From: Anaeromyces robustus
Taxonomy: Eukaryota; Neocallimastigomycota; Neocallimastigomycetes; Neocallimastigales; Neocallimastigaceae
NCBI GenBank assembly: GCA_002104895.1
Contig: MCFG01000068.1
Coordinates: 101,001-165,000 of the forward strand
Direction of reading: 5' to 3'
Length of the DNA stretch: 64,000 nt
Of this stretch, positions 24,465 through 34,107 are shown one piece after another (position 1 is the first letter of the stretch; each line of letters begins with the position of its first letter). The translations under genes were made by a program, and so were the position numbers. Under the pieces are notes generated by a model that saw only the letters and a program-made list of their open reading frames with translations, had not been told where the DNA came from and ran no database searches.

Positions 24465-24501
24465 GTTCTCCCACTAAAAAGATATTAAACCGAACTGAGT
24501 T
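24465..24501 (+). promoter_or_regulatory. 37-nt conserved promoter block, unit 3
   Basis: Identical to 20318-20354, at a similar distance upstream of the TATA box. Confidence 0.55.
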
Positions 24502-24638
24502 AATATCATTTTACATTTTATATAATAATATTAAATAACCATATTAAATATATATATAAAATAAAAACTATTTTAAACAATAATTTAATATATTCCAATT
24601 AAATAAGCAAAATTTATTATAAATGTAATTAGGAAAAG

Positions 24639-24668
24639 TATAAATAGAAGAGAATTTTTCTCTTTTAT
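24639..24668 (+). promoter_or_regulatory. Core promoter of gene C: TATA box and AGAGAA/TTCTCT palindrome
   Basis: TATAAATAGA (24639-24648) and AGAGAATTTTTCTCTTTT lie 79 bases before the start codon, as in unit 2. Confidence 0.7.
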
Positions 24669-24717
24669 CAAAACAAAACAAAAAAAAAATAAAAAAAAAA
24701 AAGATTTTTTATTCAAA

Positions 24718-25683
24718 ATGAAATTTATTTACCTTTACTGTTTTATAATTTCTACTTTTTTATTTTCTGGTGTAATTTCTGCTGATGTAGCAGATACGAC
24801 GTGTATAGAACTTGTTAACGCAGAAATGATGGTATTTTCTAGTTCTGATTGGTTTTGTCCATTATTATGTAGATTAAAAAAATTATATATCACTCATTAT
24901 TGTATTCCAACAAATACTATAACAAGTAACAATAGTGAGTTTGATAAATGCTTTAGAGCAAATCAAAAGTGTAATTGGAATTCAGTAAACGCATGTCAAG
25001 ATTGTGTAGTTAGTGTATTTGCTGATATGTATATTTTAACTGAATATGAAGATTTTACTCTATATTATAAAAAGGAACCAGCGATGTTTGAAGGAAAATC
25101 ATTTGAATTTTATGATATGTGTTATTGCAATCTAGATGAACATAACGTATACAAGGAACTTGATCTTATTATTAATAAAATAAGAGAATCTTTTGGACAT
25201 CCACTTAAGGATCCAATGCCTAGCCCAACTCCTAACTCAAGTAATATAAACCCACATATTGAATTAAAAAAAATGGTACAAAGTTATATAACCAGTATAA
25301 CAAATGAATCTGCTACAACTACAACAAAGAAATCAACTACAACAAAGAAATCAACGATAACAAAGGAATTTACTACAACTACGATTAAATCTACAGAAAC
25401 AGAAATAATTTCTACAAATGATAGTTGTGGACCCGAAAATGGAAATGCTGTATGTCCAAAAGGTAGATGTTGTAGTAAATATGGTTATTGTGGTGATACT
25501 TCTGATTATTGTGGTGATGGATGTAAAGGAACCTATGGTAGATGTAATATTGGTGGTAAATGTGGTGGTATTTACGGTAAATGTTTAAATACTAATGAAT
25601 GTTGTAGTAAATATGGTTATTGTGGTACAACAAGTGAATATTGTGGTACAGGTTGTCAAAAATCTTATGGAATATGTAAATAA
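24718..25683 (+). CDS. Secreted chitin-binding protein C (ten-Cys domain, Thr-rich linker, two CBM18)
   Basis: A single exon encodes 321 residues. The signal peptide (1-21) is nearly identical to those of proteins A and B. The N-terminal domain (about 24-138) keeps the ten cysteines (29, 47, 51, 62, 78, 85, 93, 96, 135, 137). A linker (about 140-232) follows, with a Thr/Lys-rich part (199-227) likely to be O-glycosylated. Then come two hevein-type CBM18 domains. Domain 1 (237-276) has cysteines 237, 246, 251, 252, 258, 265, 269, 276 and the core CCSKYGYCG; domain 2 (282-320) has CCSKYGYCGTTSEYCG. CBM18 domains bind chitin or GlcNAc oligomers. The protein probably acts at the fungal wall or in the extracellular space, for example binding its own wall chitin. 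No catalytic domain is present. It is the only one of the three paralogues with CBM18. Confidence 0.9.
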   Translation: MKFIYLYCFIISTFLFSGVISADVADTTCIELVNAEMMVFSSSDWFCPLLCRLKKLYITHYCIPTNTITSNNSEFDKCFRANQKCNWNSVNACQDCVVSVFADMYILTEYEDFTLYYKKEPAMFEGKSFEFYDMCYCNLDEHNVYKELDLIINKIRESFGHPLKDPMPSPTPNSSNINPHIELKKMVQSYITSITNESATTTTKKSTTTKKSTITKEFTTTTIKSTETEIISTNDSCGPENGNAVCPKGRCCSKYGYCGDTSDYCGDGCKGTYGRCNIGGKCGGIYGKCLNTNECCSKYGYCGTTSEYCGTGCQKSYGICK

Positions 25684-25778
25684 AAAGGAAAAAAAATAAT
25701 AATAATAACCAAAAAATAATTCTTACTTAATATTTAATAATAAATAATAAGAATTATTATATTATAATTATAATTATA

Positions 25779-25814
<36 letters not shown>

Positions 25815-26482
25815 ATAGTAATAATAATATTAATGTTGATTTTAAAAAAATTTTTTTTTTCTTTTCAAGATTTTTCTATAATAACGATTTAATATTTTAT
25901 AATAAAATATTAAATTCTATCTATAACTTATAAAGATTGTAAAAAAAAAAAAATATGGATAAAAAATAAAGGTAATAACTGATTATTATCCATCAATGAA
26001 CACTTACCTTAAAATGTTGTAAATGAAATAGACGGTTTTATCATAATCAGTTGAATAGTATTCATTTTATAAAATAAAAAATAAAGGTGAATAAAATAAA
26101 AAATAAAAAAAAAAAAAAAAACAAAATTATTACAACAATAAAAAAATATTTTAATTAATATATAAAAAAAATAAAATAGATTAAAAAAGAAAAATAGAAA
26201 AAAAATTATAAAAAGAAAAAAAAAATTAAAAAAAAAAAAAAAAATAGTTTGTAAAAAAAATTCAAAAATAAAAAAAAGTCAATAAAAAAAAACAATAGAA
26301 AAAATAAAAAAAAAAAGTAAATAAAATAAAATAAAATAAAATAAAATAAAAATAAAAAAAGTAAATAAAATAAAATAAAATAAAAAAAATCAAACTTATT
26401 AATTTTTTTATTATAATTTATATTATTATTATTTTTTTCAACTTGTGTTAACTTTTATTATTATTTATTTCAACTTGTGTTA

Positions 26483-26484
26483 AC

Positions 26485-26542
<58 letters not shown>

Positions 26543-26597
26543 TTTATTATTTTTATTATTATTATTATTATTATTTTTATTATTTTTATTATTGTTA

Positions 26598-26629
<32 letters not shown>

Positions 26630-26648
26630 GTTATTATTATTATTATTA

Positions 26649-26690
<42 letters not shown>
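26483..26690. repeat. (ATT)n array with TTT and GTT interruptions, about 69 units
   Basis: A near-perfect trinucleotide array just downstream of gene C. Units 1 and 2 carry only a few ATT triplets at the corresponding site (TTGTTATTATTAAG). Confidence 0.95.
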
Positions 26691-26691
<1 letters not shown>

Positions 26692-27110
26692 GGAAAGATT
26701 TAAAAAATATCATTTAATTATGTATATATTTTTTTGTAATAATACATAAATTAGTAACATGAATAGGAAGTAATAATAATAAGAGAAATTACTTATTTAT
26801 TAAGATCTATAATAATAATTAAAAAAAACCAACAAACATCTATACTATATATATCTCATTTCATATTTAAAATACATTTAATATATATCTATATATATTA
26901 TATATATTAATTAACTTTGTTAAAAACATTTTTTGACATACTTAAAAAAAAATTATATTTTTCAATATTTTTTTTTACCAATTAAAAAAAAATGAAATAT
27001 TCTTATTAATTAATGAAAATTCTTTATTTAAATTATTAATAATTATCATTATATATTTTATAGGTTTAAAGTAATTAAAATATTACATAATTTTTTTATA
27101 ATATTTTTAT

Positions 27111-27186
27111 TTATTTATTTAAATATTTATTTATTTGTTTATTTATTTATTTATTTATTTGTTTATTTATTTATTTATTTAAATAT

Positions 27187-27245
<59 letters not shown>
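27111..27245. repeat. Interrupted (TTTA)n array
   Basis: TTTA units interrupted by AAATA and TTTG. It lies immediately upstream of the LRR fragment. Confidence 0.9.
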
Positions 27246-27289
27246 TATATATATTTAGTAAAACTTTTAATGTTAATGAATATAATGAA

Positions 27290-27830
27290 TGATGTATCCA
27301 ATGCTATAACAAAATTTGAAAATTTACAATATTTAACAGTATTATGTAAGTATTAATAATATTTCTCTTTTTTTTTTTTTATTTTATTTATACTTTCTCT
27401 TAAATAATTTTCAATGATTCCAAATTTTATTTACATATAAATAAACAAATATAACCTTTTTAATTGATACACTTCTTTTTTTTTTTTTTTTTTTTTTTTT
27501 TTCAATTTTTAGATAATGGGAATTTTCGTACAATATATTTATACTATTTACCAAGTACAACTTGTAAATTTAAATATATAGATAGATAGATGTTCTAAAA
27601 AATGATATTAAAACTACCAATTTAAAAAATGAGAAATTCCAATCCACTTTCTGATGAATATGAAAAAAAAAATCTATACAAAATCCACTATTACAGACAT
27701 AATAATTTTTATAATGGTTATTGTTAGTTATTTGTGTTTATTTATATCTATTCTAAGAAATAAAAATATAAACATAACAATAATAATAATAATAATAAAA
27801 ATGTTAATAAAAATATTAGGTAATATGAGT
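27290..27830 (+). pseudogene. Decayed 3' end of an LRR-type membrane protein gene
   Basis: Plus-strand sequence reads NDVSNAITKFENLQYLTVL, a leucine-rich repeat turn, to a GTAAGT donor at about 27343. An acceptor TTTTTAG at about 27512 follows a poly-T tract. The next exon reads LYYLPSTTCKF, matching LCYLPDATCKS of the intact exon at 12479-12911. Stops (TAGATAGATAG) and frameshifts follow, but the text still aligns: AATTCCAATCCACTTTCTGATGAATATGAA matches the exon's NPNSDEYE region. The membrane helix is only partly recognisable (TAATTTTTATAATGGTTATTG). It is a second, dead copy of the same family, on the far edge of the duplicated locus. Confidence 0.6.
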
Positions 27831-28031
27831 TAATGAGTGAGGTGAGTGTTTAAAAAATCTTATTTCATATAATTAAAATTTCTTGGACATAAAATGTTAG
27901 AGATGAATACAAGAATGTGTAAAATTATATTTATAATATTTCTATAGGTTAATAAACAAAAAAAAAATTTTTTTAATTTATATGTTTTTTTTAAAAATAT
28001 TTAATTTTTTTGTAACTATTATTTATTATTT

Positions 28032-28033
<2 letters not shown>

Positions 28034-28107
<74 letters not shown>

Positions 28108-28110
28108 TTT
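28034..28110. repeat. (TTTA)n microsatellite
   Basis: About 19 TTTA units, followed near 28134-28175 by (AAAT)n in inverse orientation. Confidence 0.93.
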
Positions 28111-28230
28111 TATATATTATAATTTTAAAAAAATAAATAAATAAATAAATAAATAATAAATAATAAATAAATAAAAAAAAATGAAACATTTTATAAAAAA
28201 ATTACATTTTTTTATTTTATTTTTTTGTTA

Positions 28231-28388
28231 TTAAAAAAAATTTTTTATATAACCCTTGGTACCATATTCTACAAATAAGTTATATTTAATCAATTCTGTA
28301 AAGAATAAATTGGAATAAATTCCATCAATATTAACGCAATAAAATTCTTTTTCCGATGTTAGAAGATATAGTGTATTATTATTCTATT
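28231..28388 (-). pseudogene. Short coding relic on the minus strand
   Basis: An open stretch of about 50 codons ends at a TAA (28231-28233) and reads LYLLTSEKEFYCVNIDGI, then SNLFFTELIKYNLFVEYGTK. Codons such as TCG, TGC, ACC and GGT are far from random A/T background, so this was once coding. No start codon or upstream exon is evident; a TAG lies just upstream and could be the acceptor of a last exon. The family is not recognised. Confidence 0.4.
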
Positions 28389-28800
28389 ATTATTATTTAT
28401 TTTATTTTTTTTTAAATATTTATAAAAATAAAATAATTATTAATTTATTAATAATATAGTTATCACGATATTGTTACTAACCAATGATATTAATTTATTT
28501 CAATATTTACATAATATTGATTTATTGAAAAATAAAATTATTTTTTATTTAATGATTAATTATATTGTTAAAAACTGACCAAGTTTTTATCCTAGTTGTT
28601 AAAAACCTAGGCTTTAAAAACACCACTGCACTTAAAGGGAATTTTTTAAATAAATTTGAGTTTTTTTTTTTTTTTTATTTTTTTTAATTGTACTTGTACA
28701 CTCACCAAATTTTAATACCATAAAAAGTCACCCAATCATTAAGATTTTATAATCATATCAAGGGATTGTGTTTATATTTTATATTATTTTATATATTTCA

Positions 28801-28917
28801 ATGGCTGATTTACCTTTATTCGGTTTAATAAAGTACAAAATTCCATATATTCCATTAAAAAATAATTATAATTCAATCATATGTGAATACTATAAAAATA
28901 TAAAAATAAATAAATAA
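28801..28917 (+). CDS. Possible 38-codon ORF
   Basis: ATG-initiated frame MADLPLFGLIKYKIPYIPLK, continuing 18 more residues to a TAA. The first 20 codons use G/C more than the surroundings. It may be a microprotein, the start of a lost gene, or chance. No family recognised. Confidence 0.2.
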   Translation: MADLPLFGLIKYKIPYIPLKNNYNSIICEYYKNIKINK

Positions 28918-29065
28918 TTAAATTAATTAAATAATTAATTAAATTGGCATTGTCGCTAGAAGAAGAAGAAAAAAAAATTTTTTTTTTTTATTTTTTATTT
29001 TTCTTTTTATATTTTTAACAAAAAAAAAATTTTTGTTTAAAAAAATAAATAAAGAAATAAATAAG

Positions 29066-29575
29066 ATGTTCAAGGCTATATTAATTATATTATTTTTTAT
29101 AATTATAAAAGGAAGTAATTCTTTTGATATAACAGAAAAAGAATTTTTCACCCATGCTGAAGAATATGACTATAATAAAGATATATACCTAAATAATAAT
29201 TTTGGTTATTCTTTAGATTCTATAAAATTTGGAAATGAACTCATTAATATTGAATATAATGAATGTAAAGATGAAGATGATTTTTTCACTTTTTTAATTG
29301 ACCATTATACTTTTGTAGATAATAAAGATGATAATGCTAGATATATATTTAATTTATTATCATCTTGCAAAAAATATCATGATAAAGTTCATAAATTTAC
29401 CTTTGCTACTCCACCTAAATATTTACATTGCTTTTTTAGTAAAGCTAAATTTGGTTTTACTTCATTATTAAGATATTTATATGGTGGTAAATGTAAAGAT
29501 AAATTAAGTTGTGATAGACAATATTTACTTGGTACTATTATTCTTAATTTAGATTATGAAAAATACCGTAATTAA
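29066..29575 (+). CDS. Small secreted protein, family unknown
   Basis: I choose the ATG at 29066 (169 residues) over the in-frame ATG at 29033, because the shorter form begins with a classical signal peptide (MFKAILIILFFIIIKGSNS, cleavage near residue 19). The 11 extra residues are A-rich leader sequence (KKINKEINK). The mature protein is acidic in its first half (ITEKEFFTHAEEYDYNKD, NECKDEDDFF). It has five cysteines (NECK, SSCK, LHCFF, GKCKDKLSC) and aromatic-rich segments (RYIFNLL, FGFTSLLRYLYGGKC). It is a single exon with a clean frame and ordinary codon use. The five-cysteine count does not match proteins A-C and I see no homology to them. Secretion is well supported; the role is unknown. 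Confidence 0.75.
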   Translation: MFKAILIILFFIIIKGSNSFDITEKEFFTHAEEYDYNKDIYLNNNFGYSLDSIKFGNELINIEYNECKDEDDFFTFLIDHYTFVDNKDDNARYIFNLLSSCKKYHDKVHKFTFATPPKYLHCFFSKAKFGFTSLLRYLYGGKCKDKLSCDRQYLLGTIILNLDYEKYRN

Positions 29576-29689
29576 TATAAATTTAAATTTTCTCATGGAT
29601 ATATATACCATATAAAAATAAATAAATAAATAAATAAAAAATAATGTTTAGTTATGTTAAGTAATAATACTTAAATCCTCTTAAAAAAC

Positions 29690-29726
29690 CTTATAAGCTT
29701 ATTACAAAAGAGTAAGCTTTTATAAG
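29690..29726 (+). terminator. Imperfect hairpin downstream of the secreted-protein gene
   Basis: CTTATAAGCTTA (29690-29701) pairs with TAAGCTTTTATAAG (29713-29726), apart from a two-T bulge, about 115 bases after the stop codon. A 3'-end processing role is only a suggestion. Confidence 0.3.
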
Positions 29727-29741
29727 AGAAAAAAAAAGAAG

Positions 29742-29845
29742 TTTATCCAATTTAAAGATACATTATAATAAAATAAAATAAAATAAAATAAAATTTATCC
29801 AATTTAAAGATACATTATAATAAAATAAAATAAAATAAAATAAAA
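29742..29845. repeat. 52-bp direct tandem duplication
   Basis: TTTATCCAATTTAAAGATAC followed by ATTATAATA and (AAAAT)n occurs twice, with copies starting at 29742 and 29794. Confidence 0.9.
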
Positions 29846-29963
29846 TATGTATAATATAAAATATATAAATATATATGTGCGTGTATATTATTGAAGGAAG
29901 AAAAAAAAGAAGAAAGTAAACAAAAAGGAAAGGAAAGATAAAAAATAAGTATTATTTTGAAAA

Positions 29964-29994
<31 letters not shown>

Positions 29995-30024
29995 TTCTTT
30001 GCTATATAAAAAACAAAAAAATTA

Positions 30025-30123
<99 letters not shown>

Positions 30124-30879
30124 ACAATTAAAAAAATAGTATTTTTTTTTATTAGTATACTTGTAATTAAAACCAAAATAATAGTTTGTAATTATTTTAA
30201 ATTAATAATAAAAGAAAAATGTATAATTAATAATTAAATAATTTAATAGTATATTTTTTAATTTTTATTATAATTATTATTATTATATTTTATAATGTTT
30301 ATTGTATATTATATTATAATAATAAAAAAATTTAATAAAATATATATCTTTTTTTTTATTTCATTGTAAATAAACTAGTAAAAGTGTATTGAGTTTTGAA
30401 AAAAAAATAATAATAATAATAATATTTTAATTAATATTTTTTTTTCTAATTCTTATTTTTCTTTATAAATTATTATTATTATGATATGAATATATTATGG
30501 TTTATGATTGTGTTTTAAATATAGAAACACATATTTATTATTATTTTTTTTTTTTTTTTTTAAATATTTTTTTTTTTTAATTAATAAGAATTGCAGAATA
30601 ATTTTTAATTTGAAATAGTAATAAATATATTAATATATTATATATAATATATTAATATAAAATGATTTTATTGTTTATTTATTTATTTATTAAATCATAA
30701 TGATAATGCTAATAATTATATATAATATAATTAAAATAATATAATTAAAATAATATAAAAAAATAAAAAAAATAAAATAAAAAAAAAATAAAATTAAAGG
30801 AAATTTCGTTGAGAAAAATCAGGATAAATTTTTTTTCACTTTTTTATAAGGGAAAAATTTTGTTTGAGATAAAATTTAT

Positions 30880-30913
30880 CACGTGAACACCAGTTATTGC
30901 TAATAAACACGTG
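30880..30913 (+). promoter_or_regulatory. Pair of CACGTG boxes, 28 bases apart
   Basis: CACGTGAA occurs at 30880-30887 and 30908-30915 as a direct repeat. CACGTG is the core site of bHLH factors such as Cbf1/Pho4. The nearest gene start is more than 5 kb away, so a target is not obvious. Confidence 0.3.
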
Positions 30914-31835
30914 AAATGAAATTTTTTTTTACTTTATCTAATCTTTTTTAGAATAATTAACTTTAAATAAATAAATAATTATTTATTATTATATTTATAT
31001 TTATATTTATGATTTTTTTTATAAACAAATTTTGTAAATAAGATCAATTTTATAATGAAATAATAATAATAAATAATAAATAATAATAAATAACAAATAA
31101 GATCATTTTTATAATAATAAATAATGATTAAATAATGATTAAATAATGTTTAAATTTTGATTTATTAATCATTTTGTAAAATTTATCTTCTATCTTTTCT
31201 TTTTTTTTCTATTTATAGAGATAAAAAAAAAAACAAAAAACAATTTATTTATTAGTTATTTTTTCATTCATTCATTCATTCATTCATTCATTTATATCTT
31301 AAATTACCTTTTTTTGATATTTTCTAAAATAATATTAACATGTTAATAAATAAATAAATAAATAAATAATTAAATAATTAAATATAAATGTATATACTAC
31401 TCTTATCCTCTTTTATTATTAATACTTTATGATCTAATTATATTTTGAATAAATTTCTTTTTTTATATATTATAATATTATATTATATTATATTATATTA
31501 TATTATATTATATTATTCTTATTCTTATTCTTATTCTTCAATTTCTTTTCCTTAACATCTGTTCCATGTATGTTTTACTAAATGCTTTATAAATATTGTC
31601 ATTAAAGGTGTTTTTTTTTTTTTTTATTTTATAATTTTATAATTTTACAAGATTTTTCATATTTATTTGTTATACATGTAATAATTAGTAGTGTTTTGCT
31701 TTATTTCTCTACATATCATCAAAAAAAAAAATATTTATTATATAAATATATCAATATATAAATTATATAATATTAATTAATTAATTAATAAAGAATTAAT
31801 ATAAAGATCCTTCAAATAATTAATTAAATAATTTG

Positions 31836-31861
31836 AATGTTAGGCGAAGTCGTTTAACATT
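31836..31861. other. Compact 12-bp hairpin
   Basis: AATGTTAGGCGA pairs with TCGTTTAACATT around an AG loop, with two G-U pairs if transcribed. It is unusually G/C-bearing for its surroundings. Function unknown. Confidence 0.35.
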
Positions 31862-33837
31862 ATAATTTTTACCTTTATATTTATATTTTTATATATTCAA
31901 TAATTCTATTCAACAATTATTTTTATATATTTATATATATATTTATATATTTATATATTCAATAATTATTTATATTCTTTTATATTATTATTATTAATAT
32001 TATTTTATTTTATTATCCCTTTACAATTATCTTTTATATTATTATTATTATTACTATTATTATTACTATTATTATTATTATTATTATTTATCTTTCATTT
32101 TTTTATTTATTTTTTTTACTTTTATTTATATTGTCTAGATATATTATAAATATAATGCTAATATATGTTATTTTATATTTTTTTTTATAGGAATTAAAAT
32201 TATAATTAATCAATTAATAAAACTTTAAATTTAATTCATTAAATATAAAGTTTTGAAAATTTAAAATTTTATACCTATATTTATTGTAATATATTGTAAT
32301 ATATAGTAAAATATTTATTATGTAAATAATTAAATGAATGAATATATATTAATTAAATAAATTTTTATTTTACCAAATATTTTTTTAAATAAATAATAAT
32401 AAATAATAAATAATAAATAAATAATAAATAAATAATAAAATAAAAAAGTTTTTTTATTTTTTATTTTTGATTTTTGGTGTAACTTTGATTAAGTAATCTT
32501 TAACCAAATATTTTCTATCAAAACCATAAACCATAAACAATTCAAAATACACAAATCAAAAAACCCAAAAATCAAAAAAATACAAAATACAAAATTTAAA
32601 TTAAAAAAAATTTTTTTTTCTGTTTTGTTATCATTCTTCAATAGTTTTTCAAGTTTTATTTTATTTTATTATTATTTTATTATTATTTTATTATTTAAAA
32701 TATATTATTATTTTCAATATTTAAATTTATTATTTAAAATTTATTGGATGGTTTATTGGATTATTTGGATCTTTGGATTGTTTTTTCCTATTTGTTCATT
32801 TGTTCATTTGTTCATTTATTATTTTATTATTTTATTATTTTTGTATTATTATTTATTATTTATTATTAATAATTATTATTATATTGAATGGATAAAAATC
32901 AAATAATTTTTTTTTTATTTTTTGATAAATGGTTGATAGTTAGATAATTTTTTTTTTGCATAAATATTTAAAAATATATAATAATAATAATAATAATAAA
33001 ATCTATAAAAATAATAAAAAGGCACTTATTTTTCTCATTTTTTTCTTTTTTCTTTTTTTTTACGCTTTTTTACAATTTATTATTATAATTCGCTTTGCTT
33101 TACTCATACCTTAACCTTAACTTTAACCTTTTTACCTCAGAATTAACCTACCTACCAAAAGTTACCGCATATGAACTAAGGGGATAATTTAAAGTAAGCA
33201 TAAATAAATTTATTATATTAGAAAATAAAGAAAACCTTTTTTTATATATATATAATATTATATTATATTATATTATATTATATTATATTATATTATATTA
33301 TATATTATTTAATAAATATAAATAAGTAAAATCAAATAAAAAAAATTTTTTTTTAATTCATCTGATATAATATATCATAAGATACAAAAATAAATGAATG
33401 AATAATTATATAACAAATAAATGAAAATTCAAAATAATACAATAGATAATATTTTTAATATATATGAAATAAATGAATGAATAATTATAAAACAAATAAA
33501 TGATAATTCAAAATAATACGATAGATAATATATTTAATATATTATATATAATATATATTATATATTATAATTTAATAAATTAATACAAATTATTTAAATA
33601 ATTAAATAATTTAAATATAATAAATAATTAATAATATTATAATTAATAATTAATAAATGGATAATTAAATAATAAATAAAAATAATAAATAATAATAAAT
33701 AAAAAAAATTAACTTATTATAAATAATATATTATATAATATATCTAATATATTATCTATAAATTATAATATATAATTCATCTTCCTTAAAATATGAAAAA
33801 TCATTAATTCATTTAATTAAAGATAATGTATAATAAA

Positions 33838-33849
33838 TAAATAAATGAA

Positions 33850-33896
<47 letters not shown>

Positions 33897-34069
33897 AGAA
33901 ATAAAGAAATAAATAAATGAAGAAATAAAATAAATAAATAAATAAATAAATAAATAAGTAAACAAATAAATAAATTAACAAATAAATAAATAAATAAATA
34001 AATAAATAAAACTAAATTAATATTATTTAATAAAATTAATAAATAAATCAATAATATAATTATAATTAA

Positions 34070-34104
<35 letters not shown>

Positions 34105-34107
34105 AAA
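33838..34107. repeat. Interrupted (AAAT)n array
   Basis: Several runs of AAAT/TAAA units with point interruptions (GAAA, GAAT, TTAA). Confidence 0.9.

Larger units (their letters stand above)
22600..26790 (+). repeat. Duplicated unit 3 (hairpin, promoter, CBM18 gene C, 3' block)
   Basis: The order of blocks is the same as in unit 2. It starts at the (AAAT)n-TTTTCTGTTAA junction and has a CATAGATTTCTGTCGAAATG block (22833), a hairpin, a 37-nt block and a TATA box. It ends with the AAATTAGTAACATGAATAGG block (26748) that also follows genes A and B. It is longer because of a (TTTTA)n expansion (23411-23689) and the CBM18 extension. Confidence 0.85.
25684..27261. other. Non-coding region after gene C
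   Basis: It holds (ATT)n at about 25780-25810, poly-A tracts with decayed 3' units (26100-26390), and a direct repeat of CAACTTGTGTTAACT (26440 and 26471). There is a large (ATT)n array at 26483-26690, the 3' block shared with genes A and B (to about 26790), and (TTTA)n at 27111-27245. No gene. Confidence 0.65.

Noticed and set aside
26477-26749. Poly-Ile and poly-Asn frames
   Set aside because: Translation of the (ATT)n array on either strand.
32625-32906. 93-codon aromatic and hydrophobic frame
   Set aside because: Built from TTTATTATT-type repeats with repeated VHLFIC-like text from TTTGTTCAT units; no domain and no good start context.
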